Origin: Liopterus haemorrhoidalis
Taxonomy: Eukaryota > Arthropoda > Insecta > Coleoptera > Dytiscidae
Direction: 5' to 3'
DNA: 64,000 nt
Assembly (NCBI GenBank): GCA_963971575.1
Contig: OZ020617.1
Span: forward strand, 17,383,403-17,447,402
Shown here piece after piece: positions 42,201 to 51,315 of the stretch. Within the stretch, counting starts at the first letter, position 1; each line of letters starts with the position of its first letter. Under the pieces are notes generated by a model. It was not told the DNA's origin, did no database searches, and saw nothing but the letters and a program-made list of their open reading frames with translations. The position numbers and the translations under genes were made by a program.

Positions 42201-42590
42201 TTCCTGCTCCATTGTCTTAGAAATGGAAATATAGTGTGACTAATTGTGCTAGGATATATTTTAGTGCCAGGAGTATTGCACAGTTACCGATGGCACTATC
42301 TTGGTCTCTGAAGTTCATATATTCGAGGCAAAACAAGGTTAAGACATCGAACGAACTCCAGGGATCGCAGCACTTGGCCGCAGTACTAAAATGCTTGGCA
42401 GTACGGCGCCCTTTACACCGCAGTGCAACTGGTGTTCGCATAGCATCAGCTACCGTTGGGAGTAGTGCTCCTCCTCCGCTAGCTGTATCCTAAGCTGATG
42501 TAAACCATATAGCCGCTCCACTGGAGGCAGACGCTATACGGGCTTACTTATGAAGATGCAGTTTGTGGATGCAGTCGTAATAAGTGAATA
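39237..42590 (-). mobile_element. LINE B copy inserted into LINE A
   Basis: The 3' end on the minus strand is ttagtcggatacgatgttgg followed by gatt and (ATT)n at 39237-39267. The 939-residue open frame occupies 39393-42212. The 5' UTR runs to about 42550-42590. It lies exactly within the reverse transcriptase frame of LINE A, so it is the younger insertion. It is GC-richer than its surroundings. Confidence 0.8.
39393..42212 (-). CDS. LINE B ORF: truncated APE endonuclease, reverse transcriptase, C2H2 finger
   Basis: An uninterrupted 939-residue frame. Residues 24-105 match the start of an APE-type endonuclease: MKVCTWNIRTLQD, NIDIAAISETRFPE, FTYFWSGRK, SGVGFAIR and DRIMTARF. Then the frame jumps directly into the linker. 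About 130 residues with the remaining catalytic and DNA-binding motifs (the GDFN and SDH regions) are missing, without breaking the frame. At the junction (about 41800-41830) aagatccaa occurs twice, as expected for a microhomology deletion. Reverse transcriptase motifs are RAPGSDGIPAEI (about 374), FVDFSKAFDTVPR, GTRQGCVLAPSLFNIFL and LYADDCALVS (about 626), all intact. The C-terminus has CDICGKSFMARIGLISHLRAH-type C2H2 spacing (about 912-932). RT may be functional; self-directed nicking is unlikely. Clade not assigned. Confidence 0.85.
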   Translation of the reverse strand: MEQENHILPKHLPSRRNKETHFKMKVCTWNIRTLQDNPTSNKPERRTAMLANELQTYNIDIAAISETRFPESGQLTEIKGGFTYFWSGRKVHEKRESGVGFAIRTSLLPIMDKPPMGVTDRIMTARFSRSNLRSKLNLHFKRVDKRPKTMCPRMNTDILKDCSIRTKFVEEISKCISDTNLNIRSPEQQWLSLSTELYNTSAKFLGKVKKRNEDWFDENVAEIKTLVDTRKSAELKWHLNKTPCNRVVMLEHRRKLRTRTRELKNNWWTNKANEIQQFADSNNLKAFYQSLVKIYGPRRKISMPLKSKDNSTLLYTPNDLLNRWREHFNELLNTSYPRDDSVTELLPQYHVWEDLDATPTLYEVEFAIDRLNNNRAPGSDGIPAEIVKYGGSALAITLTDLIQKIWESGEIPQQFKNAIVLPLYKSKGSKSNCDNYRGISLLSSVGKVLSNILKDRLNTISEYHNPESQAGFRKNRGCNDMIFSLRQLQEKCTEQNQPLYMCFVDFSKAFDTVPRNMLWEVLKKYGCPPKILHLLRELHCNTKACVSSNGEFSSDFCVTIGTRQGCVLAPSLFNIFLAAVLEIAFCDYIGGVHIRYRTDGGLHRLSRFKAVSKLKYGIIQQALYADDCALVSNSPEDLQDAITRLATSSTRFGLKISLSKTEIMARPTNGNAIPDFFIGDEVLRITKTFKYLGSILCCDGNLDMEINNRISAAARAYGMLRKRVWLNHDLSLQTKLSVYKSVIIPTLLYASETWTPYRRHIHQLEKFHQRCLRTILRIKWQDHIDNVRVLNEAQACSIESLLLRNQLRWTGHVVRMSNDRLPKQMLYCELQEGQRNIGAPRKRYKDVLKNSLKSTNLLNNNWETLATNRKCWRKSIQDAVAAYEQSRQQAVRAKAAAKKNRISTGEGAFQCDICGKSFMARIGLISHLRAHERRRRTTL

Positions 42591-43300
42591 TAATAATAAA
42601 CATACATATATATACATACCCAAGCACATACACATACATATATACATATAGATATTTTTAAAATACGTAAAAAAATAAATAAATAAATAGTTAAAATGTA
42701 AATAAATAGATAAAATAATACTTAATAAAATAAATAAATAAATAAATAGATAAATAAATAAAATAATAAAAATTTGAGTTTAAAATATTTAAAAATTATT
42801 AGTTGATCAGATCAATAGCACATATCACCCACATAACCTGCATCACCTACAGGATTAAAGCTGGTTACTCCCCTACTGCAGTTCAGAAAGTAAATCACTA
42901 TAGGATTTAGCCGGTTACATAAATAATATGATTGGTTATTGATAATTACTTTGAAATTTCCTTAATTAAATGAATGACAGCAATAACCGTTTTAGGGTCA
43001 CTGATTTAAGTCATATTTGGAGTGCGTGCGCAACTCCACCTTGCTGACACAATTTGGTTCGTGCTTGTATAAACAGCTGATTTGAAATATTTTAATAAAA
43101 AATGTGTTTTAATTTAATTATATTACTCAAAAAGTATCACTTACGGAATATAATATATAACGATAGATATGATGACTTGCACGACAAATTTTTAGATTTA
43201 TATTCAACATTTAGCACATTAAATTATAATTTTTAAAAACATCTAGGTTCACTGACCTACACCCACACACAGCCGTCCTCAACTCACGATTCCCATCATT
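42591..43300. other. unassigned insert within LINE A
   Basis: Between the 5' end of LINE B and the LINE A linker. Contains short (TA)-rich and (AAAT)n stretches at 42600-42780 and a non-repetitive part (42790-43300) without coding similarity. LINE A lacks roughly 100 residues here (between LFADHFQSV and KSLTTGIFP), so this is either a further insertion with a deletion or heavily decayed LINE A. Confidence 0.4.
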
Positions 43301-44536
43301 TCACACTGATTGGAAATGATCTGCAAAAAGGTTACATATGGCAGGCCCGATAGATGTTTCGGAGTCGTTGTAACCCATACTGTTCGGAATAGAGTTATTT
43401 TTTCGCAAAGTATTTGTAAAAGACCAGAACTGATTAATGTTTGTCTTTAAATTTGACTCAATATGATGTATATATTTTTTATAATCTGATTTCATCAATA
43501 ATTTATATCTGTTACGCAACAATGAAAAAGTATTATAATCATCTAGATTGTTGTAAGTTTTCCATTTTCTGTGATACCTATTTTTATTTTTTATTACATT
43601 TATTAAAGTTTTCGAAAACCATTTGGGATATTTGCATGTTTTTTTAATTTGCATTTGAACACATGAATCTAAGAGGTTGTATATAATACTATAAAAACAC
43701 TCAACGTTATTATTAATGTCAGGATTGTTTAATCTAGAGTCCCAGTTGACTGAAGACAATTTGTCGATTAACTTTTCATAATTACATTTGTTAAAGTTAT
43801 ATGTTTTTTTGTTGTTTTGTGCAAGAGGTTTAAATTTATTAATTACTGCCAATATTTTTAGTGGTGGGTGGTATGAATCAATTTTACTTATAGGACATGC
43901 TGAAACATTAATTTTTAATTCCAAAGTACTAAATATAAGGTCAAGTGATTTGTTAAGTTTATTCTTGGAACTGTTATATTGAGTAAAATTACAAAACGAC
44001 AAGGTGTTAATCAAGTTTACCTGAATGTCTTGTTTTGTAAGAAGTGTGTAAGTACAACCCTTGTTGCTAGCATTCCACTCGATATTATGTAGATTGTAAT
44101 CACCTGCTACAATTATATCATCTTAATGACTCAATGTAACTTCAGATACCTTATTTAAGTGATTAATATAAGTAAGATAATCGGAAGATGGTGGGATATA
44201 AACACAACATAAATGTATTTTTTTATGATTAGGGGTCACCATTGTTACCCACAAATCTTCGGATGATGAGTACCAAGTTATTTGACTTTTAGAATGTAAT
44301 TTTTTTTAAACTAAAATAAGAACTCCACCTCCTTGCTTCATTGCGGGGTCACTTCGATCACGCCTGTAAATAGAATAGTTGTTCAAGTCGCAAATTTCGC
44401 TATCTAAAACTGAATCATTAAGCCAAGTTTCGCTCATAAAAACAACGTCGTAACTGTTTGCTGAAAGTTCACTATACACAGCACTAAGTTTAGTTTTTAA
44501 ACCGCGAACATTTTGATAATATAGGTTTAGGTTCAT
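43301..44536 (-). pseudogene. LINE A ORF2: APE endonuclease and linker
   Basis: The N-terminal frame (44306-44536) starts MNLNLYYQNVRGLKTKLSAV and has DVVFMSETWLNDSV (catalytic Glu) and RRDRSD. After a frameshift at about 44306 the rest of the endonuclease is seen in another frame (ynLHNIEW, then SLDLIFST near 43930 with the terminal catalytic part). The linker then runs to YNDSETSIGPAICNLFADHF. Frame breaks show it is inactive. Confidence 0.75.
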
Positions 44537-44574
44537 ATCGGCACTGATGGATTACAAGAGTTAATTTTGATGTG

Positions 44575-45451
44575 TAGAGCTTAGAAGATCTTGGAGAGGT
44601 CGGTTTCTGATCGAATGATGATAATCGGTGAATTATCGTTCTTTCTAACAAAAATCTTACGGACCCAAACATATTTGAAATTTTGATTTTTGGCAGCCAT
44701 TCTTGTAAGTTTTATTAAATATTAATTTATTAGCAGGACTCAAGTGATCGTTTACATATATTTTGTTTAGTTCCGAAAATTGTAAGTTATTTGCAGTTAG
44801 GCTATGATTATTTCGCACACAAGCTAAAAATTTATCCTTTTTAAGCCGGGAAATAAATCTAACAATTATATTTTTGGGTTATCCATTTTTATAGTTATAA
44901 GCTGCAACTCGATGCACAGCATCTAAATCATTTTCCTGTACCGGACAATTTACAGTTGTTCCAATCGTTTCTACGATCTTGAGCAAATTTTCATCTGGCT
45001 CTTCGGGAACCCCTACAATTTCGACATTGTTTAGTCTTGAGCGTTGTTCAAAGTCTTCAACTTTCTTCTTGAAAATTTCAACTTCAGTTGCGATTGGTTC
45101 TATCATGTTGCATTTCTCGGCAAATGTATTTAACTTAGTTTCAAAATCGTCTATTTTGTTGCAACAAAATTCAACAGATTTTTTTAAGTCAGTTAACATC
45201 ATTTTAATTTCATTATATGCTGGGTCATAATTTGCATTAGTTCCCATCGGTGACAAAGTTGGAAGAACATTTGATTTACAGTCATCGCATTTCCAACTTA
45301 AATTTTTTGATTCTAACAGTGCATTTTTCACAGCAACCGGTATATCAAGGCAACTAAAATGAAAACTTTTAGTACAAACGCCGTTGCACGTAATACCCGT
45401 TTTATTCCGACTATTTAGAATTGTGTTACAAACACTACACACAGTAACCAT
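44575..45451 (-). pseudogene. LINE A ORF1: PHD-like finger, coiled coil, FP-type C-terminal domain
   Basis: Starts MVTVCSVCNTILNSRNKTGI. Cys spacing (C-x2-C ... C-x3-C ... H-x2-C ... C-x2-C) is that of a PHD-like zinc finger, common in ORF1 proteins of CR1/jockey-like LINEs. A heptad-like stretch follows (about residues 80-140), then QRSRLNNVEIVGVPE and a region continuing after a stop at 44879 as PKNIIVRFISRLKKDKFLA and, after a shift, FKYVWVRKIFVRKND. This resembles the baculovirus-FP-like domain of such ORF1s. It would bind element RNA. One stop and one frameshift inactivate it. Confidence 0.75.
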
Positions 45452-45916
45452 GATTGTAAGGAGCGATAAAAATTTGTAAAAAAAAATTTGTTCTTGGCTG
45501 CTACGCCCCTTAGGTTACTGTTGCCTGCACGGCGGTAGCGTAGTACAGGTACACAAGGCAGTTACTCAATTCACTGGCAATTTCCCAGGCTGCGGCTGCC
45601 CGCACAACAGTAAAGCGGTGCAAGTAGATGTCTTGATTATAAGACAATAACGTGGGTTATCTTGCTCGGTAATCAGTTGGAATAAACTTGTATTCAATAG
45701 GGGATAGGCATGATTTTTTTTTTATTTTTTATTATATTCCTCTTGTTGCATATAAACATAAAAAACAGTTTTTATTCATTTTTTTTTTGTAATTTGAAGG
45801 CTTAAAAAAATCATAAATGTATGTAGCGCGCGAAAACGACGTGTGACGTCATACCCCTTCTAACTGACGTATGACACTACTAGCTTACCGGCGTACATAG
45901 TCTGTTGTGAACTTAT

Positions 45917-46500
45917 AGAGCACTCCAGAATGCTGTCACTTTAAAAACCAATATGGCGGCTGAGGGGTAAACAAAGATTTTGACATAAGTGTTTACGTGA
46001 TATTTTGTGTGTGAATTATGTTCTGTGCGTGATATTCTGTGGTGTTTACATTGGAAAAAACAAAATGCCATCATTTTGTGGTGTAGTAGAATGTGGTAGT
46101 TGTGGCGGACGTGACCAAGTGAATTTTTATAGATTGCCAGCAGTTTTAAACTTAAAATTTAAAACTGAATTAAACGATTTGTCTGGAGTCAGACGACAAA
46201 AATACTTCTAAAATAGTTGCATAAAAAATAACCTCCAAACAAAACCACAAACTTACCTTTATTAAGTAAAAGCACCCAAAATTTAATACAAAACAACAAA
46301 TAGGTTTATATTTTCTGTTAAAATTAACTCGATTTTGTTACAAAAAGGTAATATATTTGAATAAAAATGAAATATAACGGCTAAAAACTATGTACTATAT
46401 CAGTTGTTACTGTTACGGCGAAACACAGAACACATGTGGCGAACCAAACTTTGCTTACCCTCCAGAGACTAACAGCTGATCAGCTGTTTTGGAGTGCTCT
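45917..46500. mobile_element. 584-bp element with AGAGCACTCC ends, carries a THAP exon
   Basis: AGAGCACTCCAGAA at the left and the inverse of AGAGCACTCCAAAA at the right. Copy A of the T2 element has the empty site (gaacttatttg), which shows that an AT was duplicated on insertion. Contains a short frame with a THAP-type finger start. Confidence 0.8.
46065..46211 (+). CDS. THAP-type zinc finger fragment, 48 aa
   Basis: MPSFCGVVECGSCGGRDQVN followed by FYRLPAV matches the start of a C2CH THAP finger (MP-x-x-C-x-x-x-x-C ... F-x-LP), the DNA-binding domain of P-element transposase and of THAP proteins. The later W, C-x2-H and AVPTIF-like parts are missing; the frame ends at TAA after about half a domain. 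It may be a first exon whose downstream exons were lost when the element became non-autonomous, or a remnant of a captured host exon. ATG context (aaaATGc) is acceptable. Whether it is expressed is unknown. Confidence 0.55.
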   Translation: MPSFCGVVECGSCGGRDQVNFYRLPAVLNLKFKTELNDLSGVRRQKYF

Positions 46501-47325
46501 ATTTGTTTGTATAACTTTCATAGGTTATGTAAAGTTAGAGTGATTTTAGTTAAAATAAAGTTTAATTCTATAAAAACAATTTATACATGTTTACCGAATT
46601 AAATTTTATATTAAAATAGATAACTTATATTGCAGTATTTCAATTATGCCTCTAACGTTTTGTAACTTCATGTAAACAATGTAGTAAAATTCTGACATCT
46701 AAATTACATAAATATTTACATTTTACAGAGTTGCAGCGTTTGTTTACATAAAGTTATAGAATATAAAATAAAAATTACTTTGACACCACGTATTTCCTCA
46801 GCACTGTAGCATTCATTATTTTTCATATATTCCATGAGCATAAATGCATCAATGTTGGGTAAATTATCACTCTGAGCCCTAACAAAATCTTTATCTGCCA
46901 TTTTAATAATAAATGCGTGAAACATTGCTTAAAAACAAATACAAAACTCTCGAACAATACAATACACACACGTGTAAAGATTATGTTGTAGCTGTATCTG
47001 TGATGTGAAACCCCTATCGTTTGACGTCATACTCAGTCGTTTTACTCGGCAACCTTCGCTCCGTGGTCGTCTTATTTCAAATTTACAATATTTTAATTCA
47101 AAAATTTGGCTATAATATTCATTAAAATGTAATTTTTGTTTTGTTAGGTGACATAACTAACATTAACATATCAAAATAATGTAGTTTTAAGGAAATACAA
47201 ATTTTATGCGTATCCCCTATTATATAACTTAAAAATGTCCGGTTTTTACACAATTTTATTCAGAAAAGATGAAATATCTCTTTAGATACTTAACGGATCA
47301 CTATTAAATTTATTTACGGAATGTA

Positions 47326-47489
47326 CAGGGCCGGCTCAGAGGTCGGGACTTCGGGGATTTTTCCCGAGGCCCCGCGCTTAAAGGAGCCCCAAGCTTTCAT
47401 ATTTCTAACAATTATTAGTAGCTAGGGCAAGTTTTTGACACCAAATACAACATTTTCCCGAGGCCCCGCAAAACCCACAGCCGGTACTG
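47326..47489. mobile_element. hAT MITE, 164 bp, TSD GGAATGTA
   Basis: CAGGGCCGGCTCAGAGG at the left and the inverse of CAGTACCGGCTGTGG at the right, flanked by GGAATGTA (47318-47325 and 47490-47497). Internally ttcccgaggccccgc occurs twice. No coding sequence. Confidence 0.92.
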
Positions 47490-47497
47490 GGAATGTA

Positions 47498-47915
47498 CTA
47501 TAATGTACTAAGAACAATAGCAATAAACACTGTAATTAAATTAAACTTTTAACTATCACAAATACTATTTCAACAGAGAGCACCTATCAAAATACTATTC
47601 ACTATTGATTGAAAAAAAAACTATGAATTTTTAATTATTTTACACAGTTAACGGCGTTGTTTTATCCAGTCAGAATGTGAAGAAACATGGTTCTTGTCAA
47701 AATTTCAAACCGGGAAAAGATATGTTTGAGAAACCAAATAGCAATATGTATAAATTTAAAAACGTGATGAAAAATTAAAAAGATGATTTTTAATGAAGTA
47801 TTTAATTTATAGTAAATATATTATATATAAAATCACAACTTTTCATTATTGATGTTACTTATTGAATAATATTGTACCTATCCTCACAATTTAATTCTAA
47901 TTTTGAATGATATAG
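47498..47915. other. AT-rich spacer
   Basis: No feature recognised between the hAT MITE and the next M1 MITE. Confidence 0.4.
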
Positions 47916-48345
47916 TACAGGTATTCCAAACGTTTAGGCGGTACGGGTTTTTGAAATCTAGTTATTTTTATCTATTAATTCGGACTTTTGGTAATTCTTT
48001 TAAGCTTGGTAAATCATACTCACATTGCAAATTCTAGATTAAATTGATTGTCAATATAAAATATCATTTTCATTGCATTTTAATTTTTGTCATTTTTAAT
48101 AAAATTTCTTTATTAAAATTTTTTTATTATTTTTTTATTATTATTTTTTTTGTCTTCTAAATATGTAAAAATGTATGCAAATTTTTAATAAATGTCATTC
48201 GTTTCCATGGTTTCACTGTTGGAATTTTAAATTTTCACATACCAAACGTGAAACATGAAATAACCCAAGCAAAATCCATTTTCGTGACAACCTTAAAGAA
48301 CGAAATTCCCATTTAGTTCCTCTTAAACGTTGAGAATCGCCTGTA
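47916..48345. mobile_element. MITE family M1, long form, decayed
   Basis: Left tacaggtattccaaacgttt then aggcggtacgg; right atttagttcctcttaaacgt then tgagaatcgcctgta. The internal sequence matches the 6155 copy (tcgtttccatggtttc, gtgacaacct) with a (TTA)-rich expansion near 48090-48150. Confidence 0.7.
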
Positions 48346-48469
48346 GATTATTTGTGTACGTATTTCCTTTCAATAATAAATTATAATAAAAATGTATTGA
48401 TAAATTTAATTTTTTTTTTTAATTTTAAAAAAATTTTAAATTTTATTATTTTACTAACCCGTCTCGCGG

Positions 48470-48551
48470 GTGTACGATAATTTTGATGAAAATACGATAA
48501 TTTTCGCTACAGCGTACGATTATTTCATTATACGGAGTTGGCAACACTGCG
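48470..48551. mobile_element. hAT right end with tacgataatt subterminal repeats
   Basis: gtgtacgataattttgatga, then further tacgataatt words, then gagttggcaacactg. Inverted partner sequence is found at 37130. The two could be ends of one element stretched by insertions, but their flanks do not match. Confidence 0.55.
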
Positions 48552-48552
48552 T

Positions 48553-49083
48553 TATCAGAAGATTTCTGGTCAGAAGTATATGTTTACAGAGATGTATTTG
48601 GAATAAATCCTTTTAAAGAACTGACTGAACTTGAAAAGTCTGCGTTATCACTACCCCATTCGAATGCTGATGTCAAAAGACTTTTTAGTAAAATGAATAT
48701 CCTAAAAAAATAAATTAAGGAATAGACTGATAGATAAAACTACAAACGCAATATTGCATAAAAGATATACTACTAACTTATGAAGAAGAGGACTGTATTG
48801 AAATCGATATTTAATTTATTCCTCAAGAAGATTCTGCACTAGTACTTAAGGAAATCACTATATTTGTATATAATTCATAAGTAATAATGAATTTAAAAAA
48901 AATAATAATACAACATAATCAACATATAATATATGAACTTTACACACATTTTTGTTCAATTTTGAACGATTGAACAGCATGAATAAAATGTAACATCTGT
49001 CTGATTATTAAATATGTTACAAAATCGCGCCTATGCAGTTTTTACCTTCATTATGCAATTGATCAAAATCAAACAAAAATACT
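48553..49083 (+). pseudogene. hAT transposase remnant, family X copy 2
   Basis: EDFWSEVYVYRDVFGINPFK and then SLPHSNADVKRLFSKMNI correspond to 4040-4200 of copy 1. The conserved Glu of VER is Lys here. Frame disrupted and about 60 bp lost near the end. The 3' flank to 49083 matches copy 1, with the 4560-5510 interval absent. The long-TIR element inserted at its right edge. Confidence 0.75.
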
Positions 49084-50276
49084 AGTAAAAGTGGATATTT
49101 TGAAATCATTTTAAGACATTTTATTTATTTTATATAATTTTCTATGTCTTTTTAGCATTATAAATTTATAGTTGCCAGACAGTTTCGTTGTTGCTAACAT
49201 TGCGCCAGATCTAATTTAAGTAATTAAAAAATAATAATTTTCAAACCATTTTAGTATAGCTGCAATTTTAATATGATATAGTTCTATAATCGAAGAATAC
49301 AATATTAATTTGCCAGACGGAAAATCCGTTGTTTAACTAGGAACCAGACCAATTTAAGTCCCGGGGATAATAGGTAAGTTAGAAGAGTGTGGCAGCTTAT
49401 TCGTTGGTTGCGTGAGAGAGATAGCTGCAACAGAGGGCGTTAGAGAGAGGCAGGTTATATAGGTTAGAATTTCATAAAAAAATAGAGCAGAATAATAATT
49501 AAAGTAAAATGAGATGAGAACAACTGATAAAAAATAGTAGTGTTATTAGCAAAATAAAACAAATAATTTATTTTAAATATGTAGGAAATTAAACATAAAA
49601 TGTAATTCAGTATTTTTATTGAATAATTCTGTCACAATAAAATGCTACATCGTCAGTATCATCGTCACTGCTATCATCGTTATCACTCCTTATATCATTA
49701 TTATTATTGTATTCAGATGTATCGTTATTTTCTAGGACCTGAGTATCTGTAAAAAAAATTATTATTTTTTTTTTAAATTAAATAAAATTATTATTATTTT
49801 TTAAATTTTATTATTTTACCACTTTTGTTTGAACAAAAAATACATTTTTCTTTTTCCTCACTCATCACGATAAAATTCTGCTTTATTTTATTTTATAAAA
49901 ACAAGCAAACATAAACAATCATGTGGACGACGCCAACTTAAAAAATAGCAGCTGTGATTGTTTTACTGTTATTTCTTTTAACTTACCTATTCTCCCCGGG
50001 ACTTAAATTGGTCTGGTTCCTAGTTAAACAACGGAATTTCCGTCTGGCAAATTAATATTGTATTCTTTGATTACAGAACTATATCCTATTAAAATTACAG
50101 CTATACTAAAATGGTTTGAAAAATATTATTTTTTAATTACTTAAATTAGATCTGGCGCAATGTTAGCAACAACGAAACTGTCTGGCAACTATAAATTTAT
50201 AATGCTAAAAAGACAGAAAATTATATAAAAAAAAAAATGTCTTAAAATGATTTCAAAATATCCACTTTTTACCTAT
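49084..50276. mobile_element. long-terminal-inverted-repeat (foldback-like) element, about 1.2 kb
   Basis: The left arm (49084-49390) and right arm (about 49975-50276) are inverse copies of about 300 bp: tggatattttgaaatcattt, then gttgccagacagtttcgttg and tagttaaacaacgg / ccgttgtttaacta, and the inner ggaccagaccaatttaagtc-type end. Arms differ by only a few per cent. The centre encodes a small two-exon gene on the minus strand. The superfamily (MULE-like or foldback) cannot be decided; no long target duplication was found. Confidence 0.85.
49616..49865 (-). CDS. small spliced ORF (58 aa, two exons) inside the long-TIR element
   Basis: Exon 1 (49820-49865) starts ATGAGTGAGG and encodes MSEEKEKCIFCSNKS plus one base. 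A 73-nt intron (49747-49819) begins GTAAAATAA and ends TTTTTTTACAG. Exon 2 (49616-49746) continues in phase with DTQVLENNDTSEYNNNND and an acidic SDNDDSSDDDTDD stretch, then VAFYCDRIIQ and TAA, overlapped by AATAAA (49615-49620). The parts seen are a Cys-x2-Cys pair near the N-terminus and an acidic tail. No known family was recognised. It may be the remnant of a longer transposase or accessory gene, or a genuine micro-protein. Exon-intron grammar and a poly(A) signal in the right place support a real transcript; expression is not known. Confidence 0.5.
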
Positions 50277-50572
50277 ACAGGCGAGTTGCGCACAGGTAAA
50301 CGCAACCGCTCCCAGGTGCCAGACGTACCGCATCCCTACCTAACTTCAATAAGAAAGAGAAATATCGAAAAACCAGCCGACCTAAAATAAACTTTTTTGT
50401 GACGTTGCTAGCTCTTAGACTATTACGTTTATGTGTAAACTTGTCAACAATGTAAACTTTGTATACTGTCAAATAATGTGGTTAGTTTTAGTTATTTAAT
50501 ACGAATAATAGAGAGTTAATGAACAAGTATATTCAGTTCAAAACAATAAATTTATTAAAAAAATGGTAGTAA
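50277..50572. other. unassigned spacer
   Basis: No domain recognised; a 67-residue minus-strand frame at 50269-50472 overlaps the element edge and looks fortuitous. Confidence 0.35.
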
Positions 50573-50686
50573 ATGGGAAGAAACCGAAGGAATAGTTCTG
50601 AAGAACTAGGTTTTGTTTTAATTAAAGAAAATGAAAGAAAATATAGGGCGTTATGCAAAATTTGCAATGAATCTTTTCGTTATTAA
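50573..50686 (+). pseudogene. BED-type zinc finger fragment (37 aa)
   Basis: ATG at 50573 gives MGRNRRNSSEELGFVLIKEN, then ERKYRALCKICNESFRY and a stop. The K-x-A-x-C-x2-C-x5-Y/F layout is the first half of a BED finger, the N-terminal DNA-binding domain of many hAT transposases. The His pair is lost. It may belong to the nearby hAT family X copy, though it lies downstream of the C-terminal part. Confidence 0.45.
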
Positions 50687-51105
50687 AAAATATAGGCTGA
50701 TTTTCTTAAAGGTGAAATTTAATGTATTTGTTATTAAAAAAATTAGACTGTATTTTTTAAAGAAAAAAGTTTTATATTTTTCATATTCATATTTACTAAT
50801 TTGTATGTAACACCTGTATAATGATGCAAATTCAATTTTTATTAATATGTATATTGGCTTGTCCTAATTTTATATACTTACTTTTTCATTTAAAATCGTT
50901 TCATTAAAATTTTATTATTTATAAAAATGTATTGATAATGAGGTCCTGTAATTCAAAACAAGTGCGCATGTCTAAATCATTGTTTACATTGTTTACGTTG
51001 TTTACATTGTTTACAATTTTACAGTTTTTAATTTTATTTATATTTATTTTTACAAGTGATTTTTTATTGGTTAACGAATGAATTACATAAAATATTTATT
51101 TATAT
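50687..51105. other. AT-rich flank with a small minisatellite
   Basis: A 9-bp unit (ttgtttaca/ttgtttacg) is repeated four times at 50979-51015. From about 51020 the sequence matches 5730-5830. Confidence 0.5.
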
Positions 51106-51292
51106 GTACAGTCTATTCCAAACGATTAGGCGGAACTAACCGGAATTTTAATTTTTGTAAGTTGTCATTAGCTATTTTTTTATATATTGAAGTTGGCTTT
51201 TCCTGAACAAAATGATCAAAAGCTTCACTCAATCTGTAAAAGTAATTAGAATTGAAAATCTAGTTCCGCCTAAACCAAAGGAACAGACTTTA
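51106..51292. mobile_element. MITE family M1, short form, empty site known
   Basis: tacagtctattccaaacgat then taggcggaacta at the left, tagttccgcctaaaccaaag then gaacagacttta at the right. The flanks match 5815-5850, where the element is absent; comparison shows insertion at TA. Confidence 0.85.
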
Positions 51293-51315
51293 TAAAAATA
51301 TTTATATGTGAACTG

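Larger units (their letters stand above)
37676..45690 (-). mobile_element. LINE A (jockey/CR1-like), near full length, interrupted
   Basis: On the minus strand: 5' UTR (45452-45690), ORF1 with PHD-like finger, ORF2 endonuclease (44014-44536), linker (43301-44014), a gap, then reverse transcriptase (38185-39235) and C-terminus, with a 3' UTR ending in a (TTTA)n-like tail at 37676-37695. The 39237-42590 interval is LINE B; 42590-43300 is unassigned. Frameshifts occur in every ORF, so it is dead. Confidence 0.75.
45698..47222. mobile_element. TIR element family T2, copy B
   Basis: Left aggggataggcatgattttt, right (reversed) aggggatacgcataaaattt, flanked by AT on both sides. Long stretches match copy A: gtatgtagcgcgcgaaaa, tgcataaaca-type left arm, the tttgtttgtataactttcat block, and ttaggtgacataactaacat on the right. 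The segment 45917-46500 is absent from copy A and is a later insertion. No transposase of its own is recognisable. Confidence 0.8.

Noticed and set aside
39420..42493. Plus-strand frames of 60-127 residues over LINE B
   Set aside because: Antisense shadows of the 939-residue LINE frame.
37130..48553. One 11.4-kb hAT element spanning both tacgataatt-rich ends
   Set aside because: The flanking octamers (ccaagtac and cgttatca) do not match, so the two ends probably belong to different copies.
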